Positions 41,001 to 51,168 are shown, counted from the stretch's first letter. The stretch is 64,000 bases of DNA from an uncultured Vampirovibrio sp. (GCA_910583875.1 CAJTXT010000001.1:186001-250000); one strand, 5' to 3'. Program-made: numbers and translations. Notes: a model not told the origin generated them from the sequence alone.

Positions 41001-41007
41001 CTTATTT

Positions 41008-41035
41008 GCTGTGCTTTTTCAAGCACAGCTTTTTT
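41008..41035 (+). terminator. terminator after rpmE
   Basis: GCTGTGCTT/AAGCACAGC stem, TTTC loop, T run. A second weaker hairpin (ACCCGC/GTGGGT, 41038-41059) follows. Confidence 0.9.
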
Positions 41036-41081
41036 GTACCCGCTTTTATAGTGGGTTTTTGTGTGTAATGGAGGGATAAAT

Positions 41082-41780
41082 ATGGAAAAGGATAAATACG
41101 CACAGGTAAGATTAATTTCAAAACCTGAAAATATGTTAAAAACAGTTTATACAGCTTGCAGAACATGCTATAGTGCAGATTCTCCTTTGAATATTTATGA
41201 TTGCGATTCAGCACAAGATGAAGAAAAAATGCTAAAACTTATAAACAGAGTTATTTCTTCAGGTCATTACAGCACAATAGAACATATACAAGTAAGTTTT
41301 GCTATTAATAATATTTCACGAGCATGCTCACATCAATTAGTAAGACATAGACACATGTCTTTTTCCCAAAAGTCTCAAAGATATGTAAAAGAAAAAGGAC
41401 AATTTGACTATCTTACACCGGATACAATCGAAAATAATCCGGAATTAAAACAAAAATTTGATGAATTTATGGGCAAAATTTCAGAATTTTATTTAGAACT
41501 TACAGATGCAGGCATTCCAGCGGAAGATGCAAGAGCTGTACTTCCAAATGCAGCATCAACTTCAATGGTAGCCAGTTTAAATTTAAGAGAATTAATTCAT
41601 CTTGCAAATTTAAGACTTTGCACAAGAGCTCAAAAAGAAATAAGAGTTCTTGTAAAAAGAATGTGCGACGAACTTATAAAAGAAGAAGCTTGGTTAAAAG
41701 ATTATTTAGTACCAAAATGTGAACGATTAGGTTTCTGTGATGAAGACAAAACCTGCGGTAGAAAGCCAACAAGAGGATAA
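41082..41780 (+). CDS. thyX: flavin-dependent thymidylate synthase
   Basis: Makes dTMP from dUMP using FAD and methylenetetrahydrofolate. 232 residues from ATG 41082, chosen for GGAGGG before it; the frame is open upstream to 41061. The ThyX signature is RHRHMSFSQKSQRY (about residues 86-99), preceded by HYSTIEH and ISRACSHQLVRHR. C-terminal: NLRELIHLANLRLCTRAQKEIR. It replaces ThyA in this organism, if no ThyA exists elsewhere. It lies between rpmE and prfA. Confidence 0.96.
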   Translation: MEKDKYAQVRLISKPENMLKTVYTACRTCYSADSPLNIYDCDSAQDEEKMLKLINRVISSGHYSTIEHIQVSFAINNISRACSHQLVRHRHMSFSQKSQRYVKEKGQFDYLTPDTIENNPELKQKFDEFMGKISEFYLELTDAGIPAEDARAVLPNAASTSMVASLNLRELIHLANLRLCTRAQKEIRVLVKRMCDELIKEEAWLKDYLVPKCERLGFCDEDKTCGRKPTRG

Positions 41781-41785
41781 TACCA

Positions 41786-42868
41786 ATGAAAGACATGTTA
41801 GATAAAATTTTACAAATAGAAAGTAAATATATAGAACTTGGTCAAATATTATCAGACCCGGAAGTTATACAGGACTATAACAGATTTAAAACTCTTTCAA
41901 AGCAAAGAAAAGCAATGGAAGAAACCGTAGAAGTTTACCATGCTTGGAAAGATGCAGAACAAGCGGTTGAAGACGGGCATGAATTAATAAAATCTGAAAC
42001 CGATGAAACAATGAAAGAATTTCTACGTGAAGAAATAGCTTCTAATGAAACAAAAATGACAGAACTTGAAGAAAGAATGAAGGTTCTTCTTTTACCTCGT
42101 GACCCTATGGACGATAAAGACATTATGCTTGAAATTAGAGGCAGCGCAGGCGGTGATGAAGCAAATATATTTGCAGGTGATTTAATGAGAATGTATTTAA
42201 GATACGCAGATAAACAAGGCTGGCAAACACAAATTTTAAGCAGAACAGACTGCGAAGCAGGCGGAGTATCTGAGGTTATTATTTCCATAAAAGGCGACAG
42301 TATTTATTCAAAATTAAAATATGAATCAGGTGTTCACCGTGTTCAAAGAGTTCCTGCTACAGAATCTCAAGGCAGAGTACACACCTCAACCGCAACTGTA
42401 GCAGTTATGCCTGAAGTTGATGACGTTGAAGTTGAATTAAATATGAATGATATTGAAATCACAACAGCACGTTCTGGCGGTGCAGGCGGTCAAAACGTTA
42501 ATAAAGTTGAAACTGCTGCAAGAGTTTTCCATAAACCTACAGGAATAATGATTTTCTGTACAGAAGAACGTTCTCAGCTTCAAAATAAAGAAAGAGCTTT
42601 GCAAATCTTGAAAGCAAAACTTTATGATATGGAAGTTCAAAAACAAATGAAAGAAGTTACCGATTTAAGACGTTCTCAAGTTGGTACAGGAGACCGTTCA
42701 GAAAGAATAAGAACATATAATTTCCCGCAAGGAAGATTAACCGATCATAGAATAGGTCAAAACTTAAATGTATGGACAGTAATAGACGGCGAACTTGACG
42801 ATTTATTAAATCTGCTTATGGCACATGACCAAAAACTAAAATTAGAAAAACTTGCAGAAATAAATTAG
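41786..42868 (+). CDS. prfA: peptide chain release factor 1
   Basis: 360 residues. Stop-codon recognition loop RVPATESQGRVHTS (PAT, the PxT motif of RF1, reads UAA/UAG). GGQ motif in SGGAGGQNVNKVETAARVFH with TEERSQLQNKERA behind it. The GGAGGQNVNKVETA form, rather than SSGAGGQHVN as in proteobacterial RF1, is the form I know from cyanobacterial RF1. It starts 5 bases after thyX, in an operon with it. Confidence 0.96.
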   Translation: MKDMLDKILQIESKYIELGQILSDPEVIQDYNRFKTLSKQRKAMEETVEVYHAWKDAEQAVEDGHELIKSETDETMKEFLREEIASNETKMTELEERMKVLLLPRDPMDDKDIMLEIRGSAGGDEANIFAGDLMRMYLRYADKQGWQTQILSRTDCEAGGVSEVIISIKGDSIYSKLKYESGVHRVQRVPATESQGRVHTSTATVAVMPEVDDVEVELNMNDIEITTARSGGAGGQNVNKVETAARVFHKPTGIMIFCTEERSQLQNKERALQILKAKLYDMEVQKQMKEVTDLRRSQVGTGDRSERIRTYNFPQGRLTDHRIGQNLNVWTVIDGELDDLLNLLMAHDQKLKLEKLAEIN

Positions 42869-42888
42869 AAAAACGAATTGGGGAAAAA

Positions 42889-43875
42889 ATGCAAGAATTC
42901 AAGCATTATCCTGTTATGTTAAATGAAGCAGTTGATGCTTTAGAATGCATAAACAGCGATAAGCTATATATAGATGCTACGCTTGGAGGCGGAGGATACA
43001 GCGAATTAATATTAAAAAGACTTTCACCAAAAGGAAGACTTATTTCTTTTGATGTTGATTTAGCTGCAATTAATGCTTCAAATGAACGTTTAAAAGATTA
43101 CAAAAATTTAACGATTGTTAACGATTCATATACAAATATTAAGAAATATTTAGAACAAAATAATATAAAAGAAATAAATGGCGGAATAGTTTTTGACTTA
43201 GGAGCGTCAATACCTCAATTAACTTCAAAACAAAGAGGATTCAGCTTTTTAAGTGATGCAAAATTAGACATGCGGTTTAACCAATCGAGTGATTTTTCTG
43301 CTTATGATGTTATTAATGATTACAAAGAAGTTGACTTAGTTCGAATATTTAGTGAATACGGGGAAGAACGCTTTTCTAAACGTATTGCAAAAAAGATAGT
43401 AGAAGAACGAAAAACCAGAAAGATAGAAACAACTAAAGAACTTGTAAATATTATATTAGAAGCTACTCCAAGAATAAAATCAAAAATACATCCTGCAACA
43501 AGAGTTTTTCAAGCAATAAGAATTGAAGTAAATGATGAACTTAACAATGTAAAAAATACATTAAATGAAGTGCTTACATTATTATCAAATGGTGCTATAC
43601 TATCTTTAGTAACATTCCATTCTTTGGAGGATCGAATAGTTAAACAAATTTTCAAATACTATTCAAAGGAATGGCTTGGGGCAGTAGGGCAGGATTTGTG
43701 CAAAGCACAAAATGACATGAATATGTGTCATGCCTATAGCGGGAATTTGACTTATAACAAACCAATATTGGAACTCATTAATAAAAAACCAATAACGGCA
43801 AGTGAGGAAGAAATAAAAAATAATCCTCCGTCTAGGTCAGCAAAGCTAAGAATAGCAAGAAGAATAAATAAGTAA
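42889..43875 (+). CDS. rsmH: 16S rRNA (cytosine-1402-N4) methyltransferase
   Basis: 328 residues, MraW family. SAM motif DATLGGGGYSELIL near residue 27 (the typical GxGGxS form), GIVFDLGASIPQLTSKQRGFSFLSDAKLDMR, then ATRVFQAIRIEVNDEL and LSLVTFHSLEDRIVK are classic. First gene of a partial dcw cluster: rsmH, ftsL-like, ftsI, murE. GGGG before the ATG is 20 bases after prfA, so expression may continue from the prfA unit. Confidence 0.97.
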   Translation: MQEFKHYPVMLNEAVDALECINSDKLYIDATLGGGGYSELILKRLSPKGRLISFDVDLAAINASNERLKDYKNLTIVNDSYTNIKKYLEQNNIKEINGGIVFDLGASIPQLTSKQRGFSFLSDAKLDMRFNQSSDFSAYDVINDYKEVDLVRIFSEYGEERFSKRIAKKIVEERKTRKIETTKELVNIILEATPRIKSKIHPATRVFQAIRIEVNDELNNVKNTLNEVLTLLSNGAILSLVTFHSLEDRIVKQIFKYYSKEWLGAVGQDLCKAQNDMNMCHAYSGNLTYNKPILELINKKPITASEEEIKNNPPSRSAKLRIARRINK

Positions 43876-43894
43876 TTGTCAGGGGAGACATTAG

Positions 43895-44353
43895 TTGAGC
43901 AGAAGTTCAATAAGATATATTGATACTACATACATGTACGGACAAAAGGTAACCTCAAATCCGGTTACGAGTCCTTTCAATAATTCTGTTATTTATGGTC
44001 GTTTTCCTAAAGTTATAAACAGAAAATCTCCAATTGAAAAAATAAATAAATTTCTAAGCAGTATATTATTAGGTTTAGTTTTATTATCATTAGTCAGCTA
44101 CTATTTTGTTTCTGACGGTCAAAAAACAATGAATGGTTTAAGCAGAGAAATAATTGCATTAAGTAACGAAAATATTGAACTTCAAAATAAATTAGATAAT
44201 TTACATTCATTTAATAAAGTTGATGCAATTATTCAAAATAATACATCTTTAGATACTGCAAAAAAAGTAATTGAAATGCAATCTGTAAATATGGCATTTG
44301 TTCCTAAAGTGCAGCCATTGCCTATAAATTATAATTGGACAATTGGTTATTAA
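43895..44353 (+). CDS. ftsL: FtsL-like cell division protein
   Basis: 152 residues: 50-residue cytoplasmic part, one transmembrane helix (about 52-71, FLSSILLGLVLLSLVSYYFV), then a coiled-coil (LSREIIALSNENIELQNKLDNL) and a short tail. Sequence conservation in FtsL is low; the call rests on size, topology and its place between rsmH and ftsI. Start TTG 43895 after GGGGAG. FtsL with FtsB/Q activates septal peptidoglycan synthesis. Confidence 0.7.
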   Translation: MSRSSIRYIDTTYMYGQKVTSNPVTSPFNNSVIYGRFPKVINRKSPIEKINKFLSSILLGLVLLSLVSYYFVSDGQKTMNGLSREIIALSNENIELQNKLDNLHSFNKVDAIIQNNTSLDTAKKVIEMQSVNMAFVPKVQPLPINYNWTIGY

Positions 44354-44417
44354 TTTTAGTTAATTATTTAAACAATTTAATATAATATGCTACCCTGTTA
44401 ATAGGGATTTTTTGTAA

Positions 44418-46133
44418 ATGAATGAAACAAGTAATAAAGAGAAAATAAAAAAAATAGAGCGCCGTATAAAAGTTGTACATATTGGTGTATTACTTGCATT
44501 TTTAAGCGTAGTTTTATATTTATTTTCATTACAAATTTTAGACATAAGACATTATAGAGCAAAAGCAAAAAATCAACGTTTTAGCAAAAATTTCATTATG
44601 CGAGGTCAAATTGTAGATAGAAACGGTGTTAGACTGGCAAGTGACCAAACTTCTTATAATTTATATGCACATAAAGAATATTTCGATCATACACCTGAAG
44701 AATTAGCAGATATATTGTCTCCATATTTAGGTATAGAAAAAAGTAAACTTACACAAAGCTTAAAGAAAAACTCAACAGTAATATTATTAAAAAAAGATGT
44801 AGATAGAACTACAGCTGAAGAGATAAAAAAACTTGGATTAAGAGAAATAAGTTTTGATAAAAAAAATGAAAGAGTATATCCGCAGGATACTTTAGCTGCC
44901 CATATTATCGGATATTATAATCCGGATGCAGAAACAGCCTCAGGTGTTGAATTAACAGCAAAAAATAAATTAGAAAAAGTAGATAAGAAAGTATCCATAC
45001 AAAGAACACCGAGAGGAGATATCATTTATGAAGCAACAACAGACCCTGTGTTAGCTTCAACACCTCAAATCGGAGAAACTGTAACATTAACAATTGATTC
45101 TGCTATTCAACATGTTTGTGAAAGAGAATTGTTAAACATAATTAATGAAAAACAAGCAGCAAGAGGTGCTGTTATTGTTATGAATCCTAAGAATGGAGAA
45201 ATATTAGGATATGCTGTATATCCTCAATATAATCCTAATAATTATAAAAAAACCTCTGCTATTAATTTAAAGAATTGGACATTGTCTGATGTATACCCTC
45301 CTGGTTCAACATTTAAAACTTTAACAGTAGCTGCTGGTATAGAAAGCGGAAAAATAAATGCCGGTTCAAAAGTGTTAGATACAGGTAAAATGAAAGTTGG
45401 CAATTGGACAATTCAGAATTATGACTTACACAAACATCCAAACCCGGGAATGATAAGTCTTGTATATTTATTAGAACACTCAAGTAATGTTGGGAGTGCC
45501 AATATTGCATTAATGATGTCACCAAGTGAATTTTATAATATCCTTTCAAAACTTGGAATAGGGAAAAAAACTGGTATAGATTTAAACGGAGAATCCTCCG
45601 GCTTGCTTCCAAAACCATTCCAATGGGATAAATCAAGACAGGTAACAATGGGCTACGGTTATGGTGCATCCGTCACCGCAATCCAAATGGTAAGCGCTGT
45701 AAGTGCTTTAGCAAATGACGGGATTAGAGTAACACCTCATGTAATAAAATATTCACCGGAAGAAGAAGCCGAAAAAATAGAAAGAGTGCAGGCATTAAGT
45801 CCTGAAACAGCAAGAGCAGTAACACAATTACTTGCAAAAAGTGTTGCAAACTCAAAATCTGTTATAAATCTTGATAAATATACAGTAGCAGGTAAAACAG
45901 GTACTTCAAAAAAACCTATGGAAAAGCATAAAGGTTATACAAATAATCTTTATACTTCTGTTATAGGATATTTACCTGCTTCAAATCCGCAAATATTAGT
46001 ATATGTAGTAGTAGACTCAGCTTCTGTAGGGGCTGTTTGGGGCAATACAGTTGCAGGTCCGGTATTTAAAGAAGTTGCAAATCAATGTGCAAGAATTTTA
46101 AATATCCCGCCTGATAAAAAAGTTGTAGAATAA
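44418..46133 (+). CDS. ftsI: penicillin-binding protein 2/FtsI, septal transpeptidase
   Basis: 571-residue class B PBP. Membrane anchor about 21-41; PBP dimer domain about 55-200 (RGQIVDRNGVRLA). Transpeptidase: the SxxK is in PPGSTFKTLTVAAG near residue 298, SxN in EHSSNVGSANIAL near 355, KTGTSKKP near 494. It forms peptide cross-links at the division site. Gene position after rsmH-ftsL and before murE favours FtsI over the elongation PBP2. It has its own short leader after ftsL. Confidence 0.93.
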   Translation: MNETSNKEKIKKIERRIKVVHIGVLLAFLSVVLYLFSLQILDIRHYRAKAKNQRFSKNFIMRGQIVDRNGVRLASDQTSYNLYAHKEYFDHTPEELADILSPYLGIEKSKLTQSLKKNSTVILLKKDVDRTTAEEIKKLGLREISFDKKNERVYPQDTLAAHIIGYYNPDAETASGVELTAKNKLEKVDKKVSIQRTPRGDIIYEATTDPVLASTPQIGETVTLTIDSAIQHVCERELLNIINEKQAARGAVIVMNPKNGEILGYAVYPQYNPNNYKKTSAINLKNWTLSDVYPPGSTFKTLTVAAGIESGKINAGSKVLDTGKMKVGNWTIQNYDLHKHPNPGMISLVYLLEHSSNVGSANIALMMSPSEFYNILSKLGIGKKTGIDLNGESSGLLPKPFQWDKSRQVTMGYGYGASVTAIQMVSAVSALANDGIRVTPHVIKYSPEEEAEKIERVQALSPETARAVTQLLAKSVANSKSVINLDKYTVAGKTGTSKKPMEKHKGYTNNLYTSVIGYLPASNPQILVYVVVDSASVGAVWGNTVAGPVFKEVANQCARILNIPPDKKVVE

Positions 46134-46150
46134 AAAAGAGGTATTAGGAT

Positions 46151-47614
46151 ATGTTGTTAAGCGAAATAGTAAAACTTCTTGATGAATATAAGACAAAAAA
46201 TTTTGAAGATGTTGAAATAGAAGGAATTTCATATAATTCATTATTAACAAAAGAAAATGATATATTTATTTGCATTAGAGGCGAAGCTGCTGATGGTCAT
46301 AAATTTGCAAAATCAGCTGTTGAAAAAGGTGCAAAAGCATTATTTTGCGAAGAAGAAATGGAGATTGATATTCCGCAAATTATAGTAGAAGATACAAAAA
46401 GAACAATGGCAAATATTGCAGCAGCTTTTTATTGTGAACCTTCTAAACAAATAAATTTAATAGGTGTTACAGGAACAAACGGAAAAACAACCGTAACTCA
46501 TTTAGTTCAAAAAATTCTTGAAGAAAATAATGAAAAATGTGCTTTAATTGGTACACTAGGTTATAAATTATCAAGCAATGACGAATATAAAGAAGCAAAA
46601 CATACAACGCCTCAGCCTCCGGAATTACAGCGTGATTTAAGATTAATGGCAGATAAAGGAATTAAAAATGTTGTAATGGAAGTAAGTTCACATTCACTAG
46701 AACAAAAAAGAGTCGGCTGCTGTGATTTTGATGGAGCTGTCTTTACAAACCTAACACAAGACCATCTTGATTATCACATTACAATGAGAAATTATTTTAA
46801 AGCAAAAACAATTCTTTTTGAAAATTTAAAAGAAGGAGCCTTTGCAATAATTAATGCAGATGATGAATATGCAAAAGACTTTTTAAATATCATTCCAAAG
46901 ACAGTTAAAGTTTTAACTTATGGTGTAAAAAATAATGCAGATGTAAAAGCAGAAGATATTGATTTTTCTGTAGATGGTGCAAAATTAACTGTTAAATTTG
47001 ATGATAAAGCAATAAAAATGAACTTGCATTTAAACGGAATGTTTAGCGTATATAATACGTTAGCAGCATTTGCGGCAGCACTTGCAATGGGTATTGATTA
47101 TAAAATAATAGTTAAAGCACTGGAAAATACAAAGAGCGTAGCTGGCAGATTTGAAATTGTAGCAAAAAAACCGTTAGTAATAGTTGACTATGCACATACA
47201 CCAGACGGGCTGGAAAATGTATTAAAAGCAGCACGAGAAATAACACCGGAAAAATCAAAACTAATTTGTTTATTTGGATGCGGAGGAGACAGAGATACAA
47301 CAAAACGTCCTAAAATGGGAAAAATAGCAGATGAATTAGCAGATAAAGTAGTTGTAACTTCTGATAATCCACGAAGCGAAGACCCCCAGCTAATAATCTC
47401 AGATATTATGACAGGAATAAAAACTGTTGATACACAAAGAATTTTTGTTGAACCTGATAGAGGAAGTGCAATAAAATTCTTAAAAACAATATCAAATCCT
47501 GAGGATGTTATTGTAATTGCTGGAAAAGGACACGAAGACTATCAAATACTAAAAAATGAAACAATTCATTTTGATGATAGAGAAGAAGCAAGAAAAGTCT
47601 TTGTTGGTGTATAA
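46151..47614 (+). CDS. murE: UDP-MurNAc-tripeptide synthetase MurE
   Basis: 487-residue Mur ligase. ATP loop GVTGTNGKTTVTHLV near residue 112; HTTPQPPELQ; HSLEQKRVGCCDFDGAVFTNLTQDHLDYH with the Mg2+ ligands; VDYAHTPDGLENVL. The DNPR motif (TSDNPRSEDP, near 405) is the hallmark of meso-diaminopimelate-specific MurE, so the peptidoglycan is DAP type, as in Gram-negatives and cyanobacteria. GAGGTATTAGG lies before the ATG. Confidence 0.96.
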   Translation: MLLSEIVKLLDEYKTKNFEDVEIEGISYNSLLTKENDIFICIRGEAADGHKFAKSAVEKGAKALFCEEEMEIDIPQIIVEDTKRTMANIAAAFYCEPSKQINLIGVTGTNGKTTVTHLVQKILEENNEKCALIGTLGYKLSSNDEYKEAKHTTPQPPELQRDLRLMADKGIKNVVMEVSSHSLEQKRVGCCDFDGAVFTNLTQDHLDYHITMRNYFKAKTILFENLKEGAFAIINADDEYAKDFLNIIPKTVKVLTYGVKNNADVKAEDIDFSVDGAKLTVKFDDKAIKMNLHLNGMFSVYNTLAAFAAALAMGIDYKIIVKALENTKSVAGRFEIVAKKPLVIVDYAHTPDGLENVLKAAREITPEKSKLICLFGCGGDRDTTKRPKMGKIADELADKVVVTSDNPRSEDPQLIISDIMTGIKTVDTQRIFVEPDRGSAIKFLKTISNPEDVIVIAGKGHEDYQILKNETIHFDDREEARKVFVGV

Positions 47615-47640
47615 TAAAATTTTAATTGGAGGTATATAAT

Positions 47641-48639
47641 ATGAAATTAACTGTTTTAGGACCGGGATGCTGGGGTTTAACACTTGCTTGGATGTTAAAT
47701 AACAACTTTGATGAAATCTGTGTATGGGGAAGAACTCAAGATTTATCCGATGAATTAAAACAATACAAAAGAACAACAAAGCCTTTAACAGTTCAATTAG
47801 ATAATAAAGTTGAAATTACGGATGATTTAGCAAAAGCAATTGACGGTGCTGAAATTATATTATTAGTTGTTGCAACTTCCGGTATAAGACCTGTATGCCA
47901 GCAATTAAAAGAAGCCGGATTAAAAGATAATCAAATATTAGTAAACCTGTCTAAAGGTTTAGAATTACCTTCATTAAAAAGAATGTCCGAAGTAATAAAA
48001 GATGAATTACCAACATCTAAATTAGTAATTTTATCTGGACCAACACTTGCAAAAGAAATTTTAAACGGATGCCCGACAGCAGCATCAGTGGCAAGTGAAG
48101 ATATGCAAGCTGCAGAATTTGTACAAAAACATTTAAATGTACCTTCAAAATTTAGATTATATACAAACTCTGACGTTATAGGGGTTGAACTGGGCGGAAG
48201 TTTAAAGAATGTAATAGCAATAGCATCCGGTTTTGCCGATGCAATGAAACTAGGCGATAATTGCAGAGGTTCATTACTTACAAGAGGAATGGCAGAAATA
48301 GTAAGAGTAAGTGTTGCATTAGGAGCAAGTCCTTCAACATTATATGGTTTATCAGGAATGGGAGATTTAATTGCAACTTGTTCAAGCCCCTTCAGCCGCA
48401 ATTTTACAGTTGGCTCAATGTTAGGACATGGCAAAAAAATAGATGATATTTTAAGTGAGTTAGGTTCTGTAGCAGAAGGCGTAAAGACTTCAAAAGCATT
48501 ATGTGAACTTGCAGCAAAATTAGGGCTTGAAGTTCCTGTTTCATCTGCTATATATGAAGCTGTTTATACAGATATAACTCCAGAAGAAGTTCTAAATAAA
48601 TTAATGAACAGAAAACTAAAACAAGAAGAAGAATACTAA
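47641..48639 (+). CDS. gpsA: glycerol-3-phosphate dehydrogenase (NAD(P)+)
   Basis: 332 residues from ATG 47641 (GGAGG 8 bases upstream; the open frame to 47626 lacks a site). NAD(P) loop TVLGPGCWGLTLAWML, substrate/catalytic block ELGGSLKNVIAIASGFADAMKLGDNCRGSLLTRGMAEI and GLSGMGDLIATCSSPFSRN. Makes glycerol 3-phosphate for phospholipids. Last gene in the murE transcription unit. Confidence 0.96.
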   Translation: MKLTVLGPGCWGLTLAWMLNNNFDEICVWGRTQDLSDELKQYKRTTKPLTVQLDNKVEITDDLAKAIDGAEIILLVVATSGIRPVCQQLKEAGLKDNQILVNLSKGLELPSLKRMSEVIKDELPTSKLVILSGPTLAKEILNGCPTAASVASEDMQAAEFVQKHLNVPSKFRLYTNSDVIGVELGGSLKNVIAIASGFADAMKLGDNCRGSLLTRGMAEIVRVSVALGASPSTLYGLSGMGDLIATCSSPFSRNFTVGSMLGHGKKIDDILSELGSVAEGVKTSKALCELAAKLGLEVPVSSAIYEAVYTDITPEEVLNKLMNRKLKQEEEY

Positions 48640-48667
48640 TTTTCACTTAAATAAAGAGACTGAAAAA

Positions 48668-50254
48668 TTGGCAAATGAAACGCAGAATACATCTTTTCAA
48701 GAACTAATGGCTGAAGGACTTTCGTTCTATGAAAAAAATAAAATAATAGAAGCAATAAAAACCTTCAAAACAGCTTTGGTTATGCTTAAAAGCAGAGATG
48801 ATATTAATTATGCCAATTTGTGCATTCGACTTGCAAATGCTTATTATAAATTAGATGATAAAGACAAATATACATATTATTATGAGGAATATTTAAAAAT
48901 ATGCCCGCAAGGACAAACAAGCGTATTTTCAAGACTTGCCCATGCATATTATTATCTTGATATAGATAAATGTATAGATTATCACAATAAAGCATTAAAT
49001 TTAGAATTAAATAAATATGATTCAGCCTGTAAACTTTTTGCAATGACAAAATCATCTTTTTATAGCCAGCAAGATATAAAAGATGAGTCTGAATATGAAG
49101 CTGAACAAATAAAAAATAATTTATTTAAAGATATAAAAAAATATAAACATGATGAAAAAAAGAAGCAGCCTGATAAAAAATTAAATATTGGTTATTTTTC
49201 ATCAGATTGTCACGCTCATACAATGATGAACTATATTATACCGATATGGGAAAACCATAATAAAGAAGAATTTAATTTCTTTATCTTTAATGGTTCAGAA
49301 AAGAAAGATTCAACAAGTGAAACAATAAAAAATTTAGGATTTGAAATAATAGATATTTCAAAAGCTAATAATGAAGAAATTGCTAGAAAAATATATGAAA
49401 AACAAATAGATATATTAATTGATATAAGTGGATACACACATTTAAAAAGCTATGCATTATTATATAAACCAGCTCCAGTTATAATTTCATATCTTGGTTA
49501 CTTAAATACAATGGGAATGGAAGAAGTTGATTATATATTAACAGATAAATATACAATTCCAGAAGATAAAACTTATTTATATACAGAAAAACCTTTATAT
49601 TTAGATAAAGGATATCAAATTTTCACAAATAATAATATTCCGGATATAAAAGAAAATCCATTCAAAACAAATAATTATATAACTTTTGGCAGTTTTAACT
49701 GTAGTTCAAAATTTAATGATACAACAATATATCTGTGGTCAAAAATACTTGAAAGACTACCTGATACGAAACTTTTAATTTACAGGACAAAATTGACAAA
49801 AAATATTATCAAACATTTAAAAACAAAATTTGAAAACAGAGGAATTTCTTTAGATAGAATAATCTTCAGTTCAAAAAAATATACACCTCATTTTGAAGCA
49901 TATTCTCTTGCTGATATAGCATTAGACCCTTATCCATTTAGTGGAATGTCTATTGCAATTGAAACAGCTTATATGGGTGTTCCGACTATTTCATTGGTAG
50001 GTGAAGGAATGCAATCAAGAGGAGCAGGCAGAATAAATAATATTTTAGGTCTTAGTGAACTAAATGCTGATAATGGCGAAGATTATATAGAAAAAGCTGT
50101 AAATTTGGCAAATAACACACAAAAACTTGAAGAGTTAAAAAATACACTTAGAGAAAAAGTAAATCAATCAGATTTAAAACAAAATACAAAAGATTTTGTT
50201 TTAGATATAGAAGATAAATACAGAAAAGCTTGGAATGAATTTATAAAATCATAA
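48668..50254 (+). CDS. TPR plus OGT-like (GT41) glycosyltransferase
   Basis: 528 residues. N-terminal TPR helices (about 10-130, ELMAEGLSFYEKNKIIEAIKTFKTAL), then a GT41/SPINDLY-type catalytic part: KLNIGYFSSDCHAHTMMNYI near residue 175 (catalytic His region), ILIDISGYTHLKSYALLYKPAPVIISYLGYLNTMG, FGSFNCSSKFNDTTIYLWSKIL, and ALDPYPFSGMSIAIETAYMGVPTISLVGEGMQSRGAGRI. The last block binds UDP-sugar. Likely O-glycosylates proteins or surface components. Start TTG 48668. It ends 2 bases before the convergent TupA-like gene. Confidence 0.88.
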   Translation: MANETQNTSFQELMAEGLSFYEKNKIIEAIKTFKTALVMLKSRDDINYANLCIRLANAYYKLDDKDKYTYYYEEYLKICPQGQTSVFSRLAHAYYYLDIDKCIDYHNKALNLELNKYDSACKLFAMTKSSFYSQQDIKDESEYEAEQIKNNLFKDIKKYKHDEKKKQPDKKLNIGYFSSDCHAHTMMNYIIPIWENHNKEEFNFFIFNGSEKKDSTSETIKNLGFEIIDISKANNEEIARKIYEKQIDILIDISGYTHLKSYALLYKPAPVIISYLGYLNTMGMEEVDYILTDKYTIPEDKTYLYTEKPLYLDKGYQIFTNNNIPDIKENPFKTNNYITFGSFNCSSKFNDTTIYLWSKILERLPDTKLLIYRTKLTKNIIKHLKTKFENRGISLDRIIFSSKKYTPHFEAYSLADIALDPYPFSGMSIAIETAYMGVPTISLVGEGMQSRGAGRINNILGLSELNADNGEDYIEKAVNLANNTQKLEELKNTLREKVNQSDLKQNTKDFVLDIEDKYRKAWNEFIKS

Positions 50255-50256
50255 AA

Positions 50257-51168
50257 TTACTGAATTTTAAGCATTTTCCCAAGTATATAATCGTAATCAG
50301 AAGGAACAAACGGCATCATAGCGCTATGAGGCGTAAATGACATTTCACATACATGTAAATTTCCTTTACAAGGTGCAAAATCAATCCTTACATAAGAAAA
50401 ACCCTCACATAAAACTTTTGCATATTCAAGCATTTCATCAAAAAGTTCAGGTTTCTTTAAAGGCGTATCAACGACTTGAGATATACAAGAAAATGGCTGA
50501 AGTTCCCAATTGGTATTATAAAATTGGAAATCGTGATAAAAACTTGTTGATTCTTTATCATAATAAAAAGGAATTTCTATAAATAAAGGCTTTTCATTAA
50601 AACAATGAACCTTAAAATCACATCTAAAAGTACTATGATCAATTGTTTCAAATCTCAAATATTCAGCGAATAATTTGCGTTTTATATGTCTGTATTGAGG
50701 TTCTAAACTATAATGTTCATAATTAATTTTCAACCATTCATTTGTAAGACGTCTTATTCCGTTATAATTTTTATATATAAAACGTTTATTTTTAACTATG
50801 ATATTCATTTTCCAACCATGATTTGCTTTTAAAGCAAAAGAAGTAGGCAAACAAGAAAAATCTATTTCATCAAAATTATTCCAAACACCATACAATTCAG
50901 CAGTATGGTTAGGACCTATCTTTTCAGCAACATAACTTTTTACTGAGATTTTATCACTTAATTTTGATTTTATATCAGGTTTTTCATTATATATTAACCA
51001 ACGAACTTTTTCATTAAATGTTGTTGGATTTAGATAATTATAATCATAACCTAAGACATCATTAGCTCTTTTTTTTATATAATGTTCCCAATACTTTTTA
51101 GGACAATATTTAAAAAACGGATAAAACCCTTTTGTTTTTTCATAATATTTGTCTAGTATAAATTTCAT
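50257..51168 (-). CDS. TupA-like ATP-grasp protein (locus 3)
   Basis: 303-residue member of the TupA-like ATP-grasp family: NPTTFNEKVRWLIYNEKPDIKSKLSDKI, SFALKANHGWKM, CDFKVHCFNEKPLFIEI, and YVRIDFAPCKGNLHVCEMSF ending in the TPHS metal site. It is more distant from the enzymes of loci 1 and 2 than those are from each other (for instance KANHGWKM against KCNHGCKW). GGAG precedes the ATG, 24 bases after the radical SAM gene. Third gene of a precursor-radical SAM-ATP-grasp operon. Probably a peptide-modifying ligase. Confidence 0.85.
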   Translation of the reverse strand: MKFILDKYYEKTKGFYPFFKYCPKKYWEHYIKKRANDVLGYDYNYLNPTTFNEKVRWLIYNEKPDIKSKLSDKISVKSYVAEKIGPNHTAELYGVWNNFDEIDFSCLPTSFALKANHGWKMNIIVKNKRFIYKNYNGIRRLTNEWLKINYEHYSLEPQYRHIKRKLFAEYLRFETIDHSTFRCDFKVHCFNEKPLFIEIPFYYDKESTSFYHDFQFYNTNWELQPFSCISQVVDTPLKKPELFDEMLEYAKVLCEGFSYVRIDFAPCKGNLHVCEMSFTPHSAMMPFVPSDYDYILGKMLKIQ

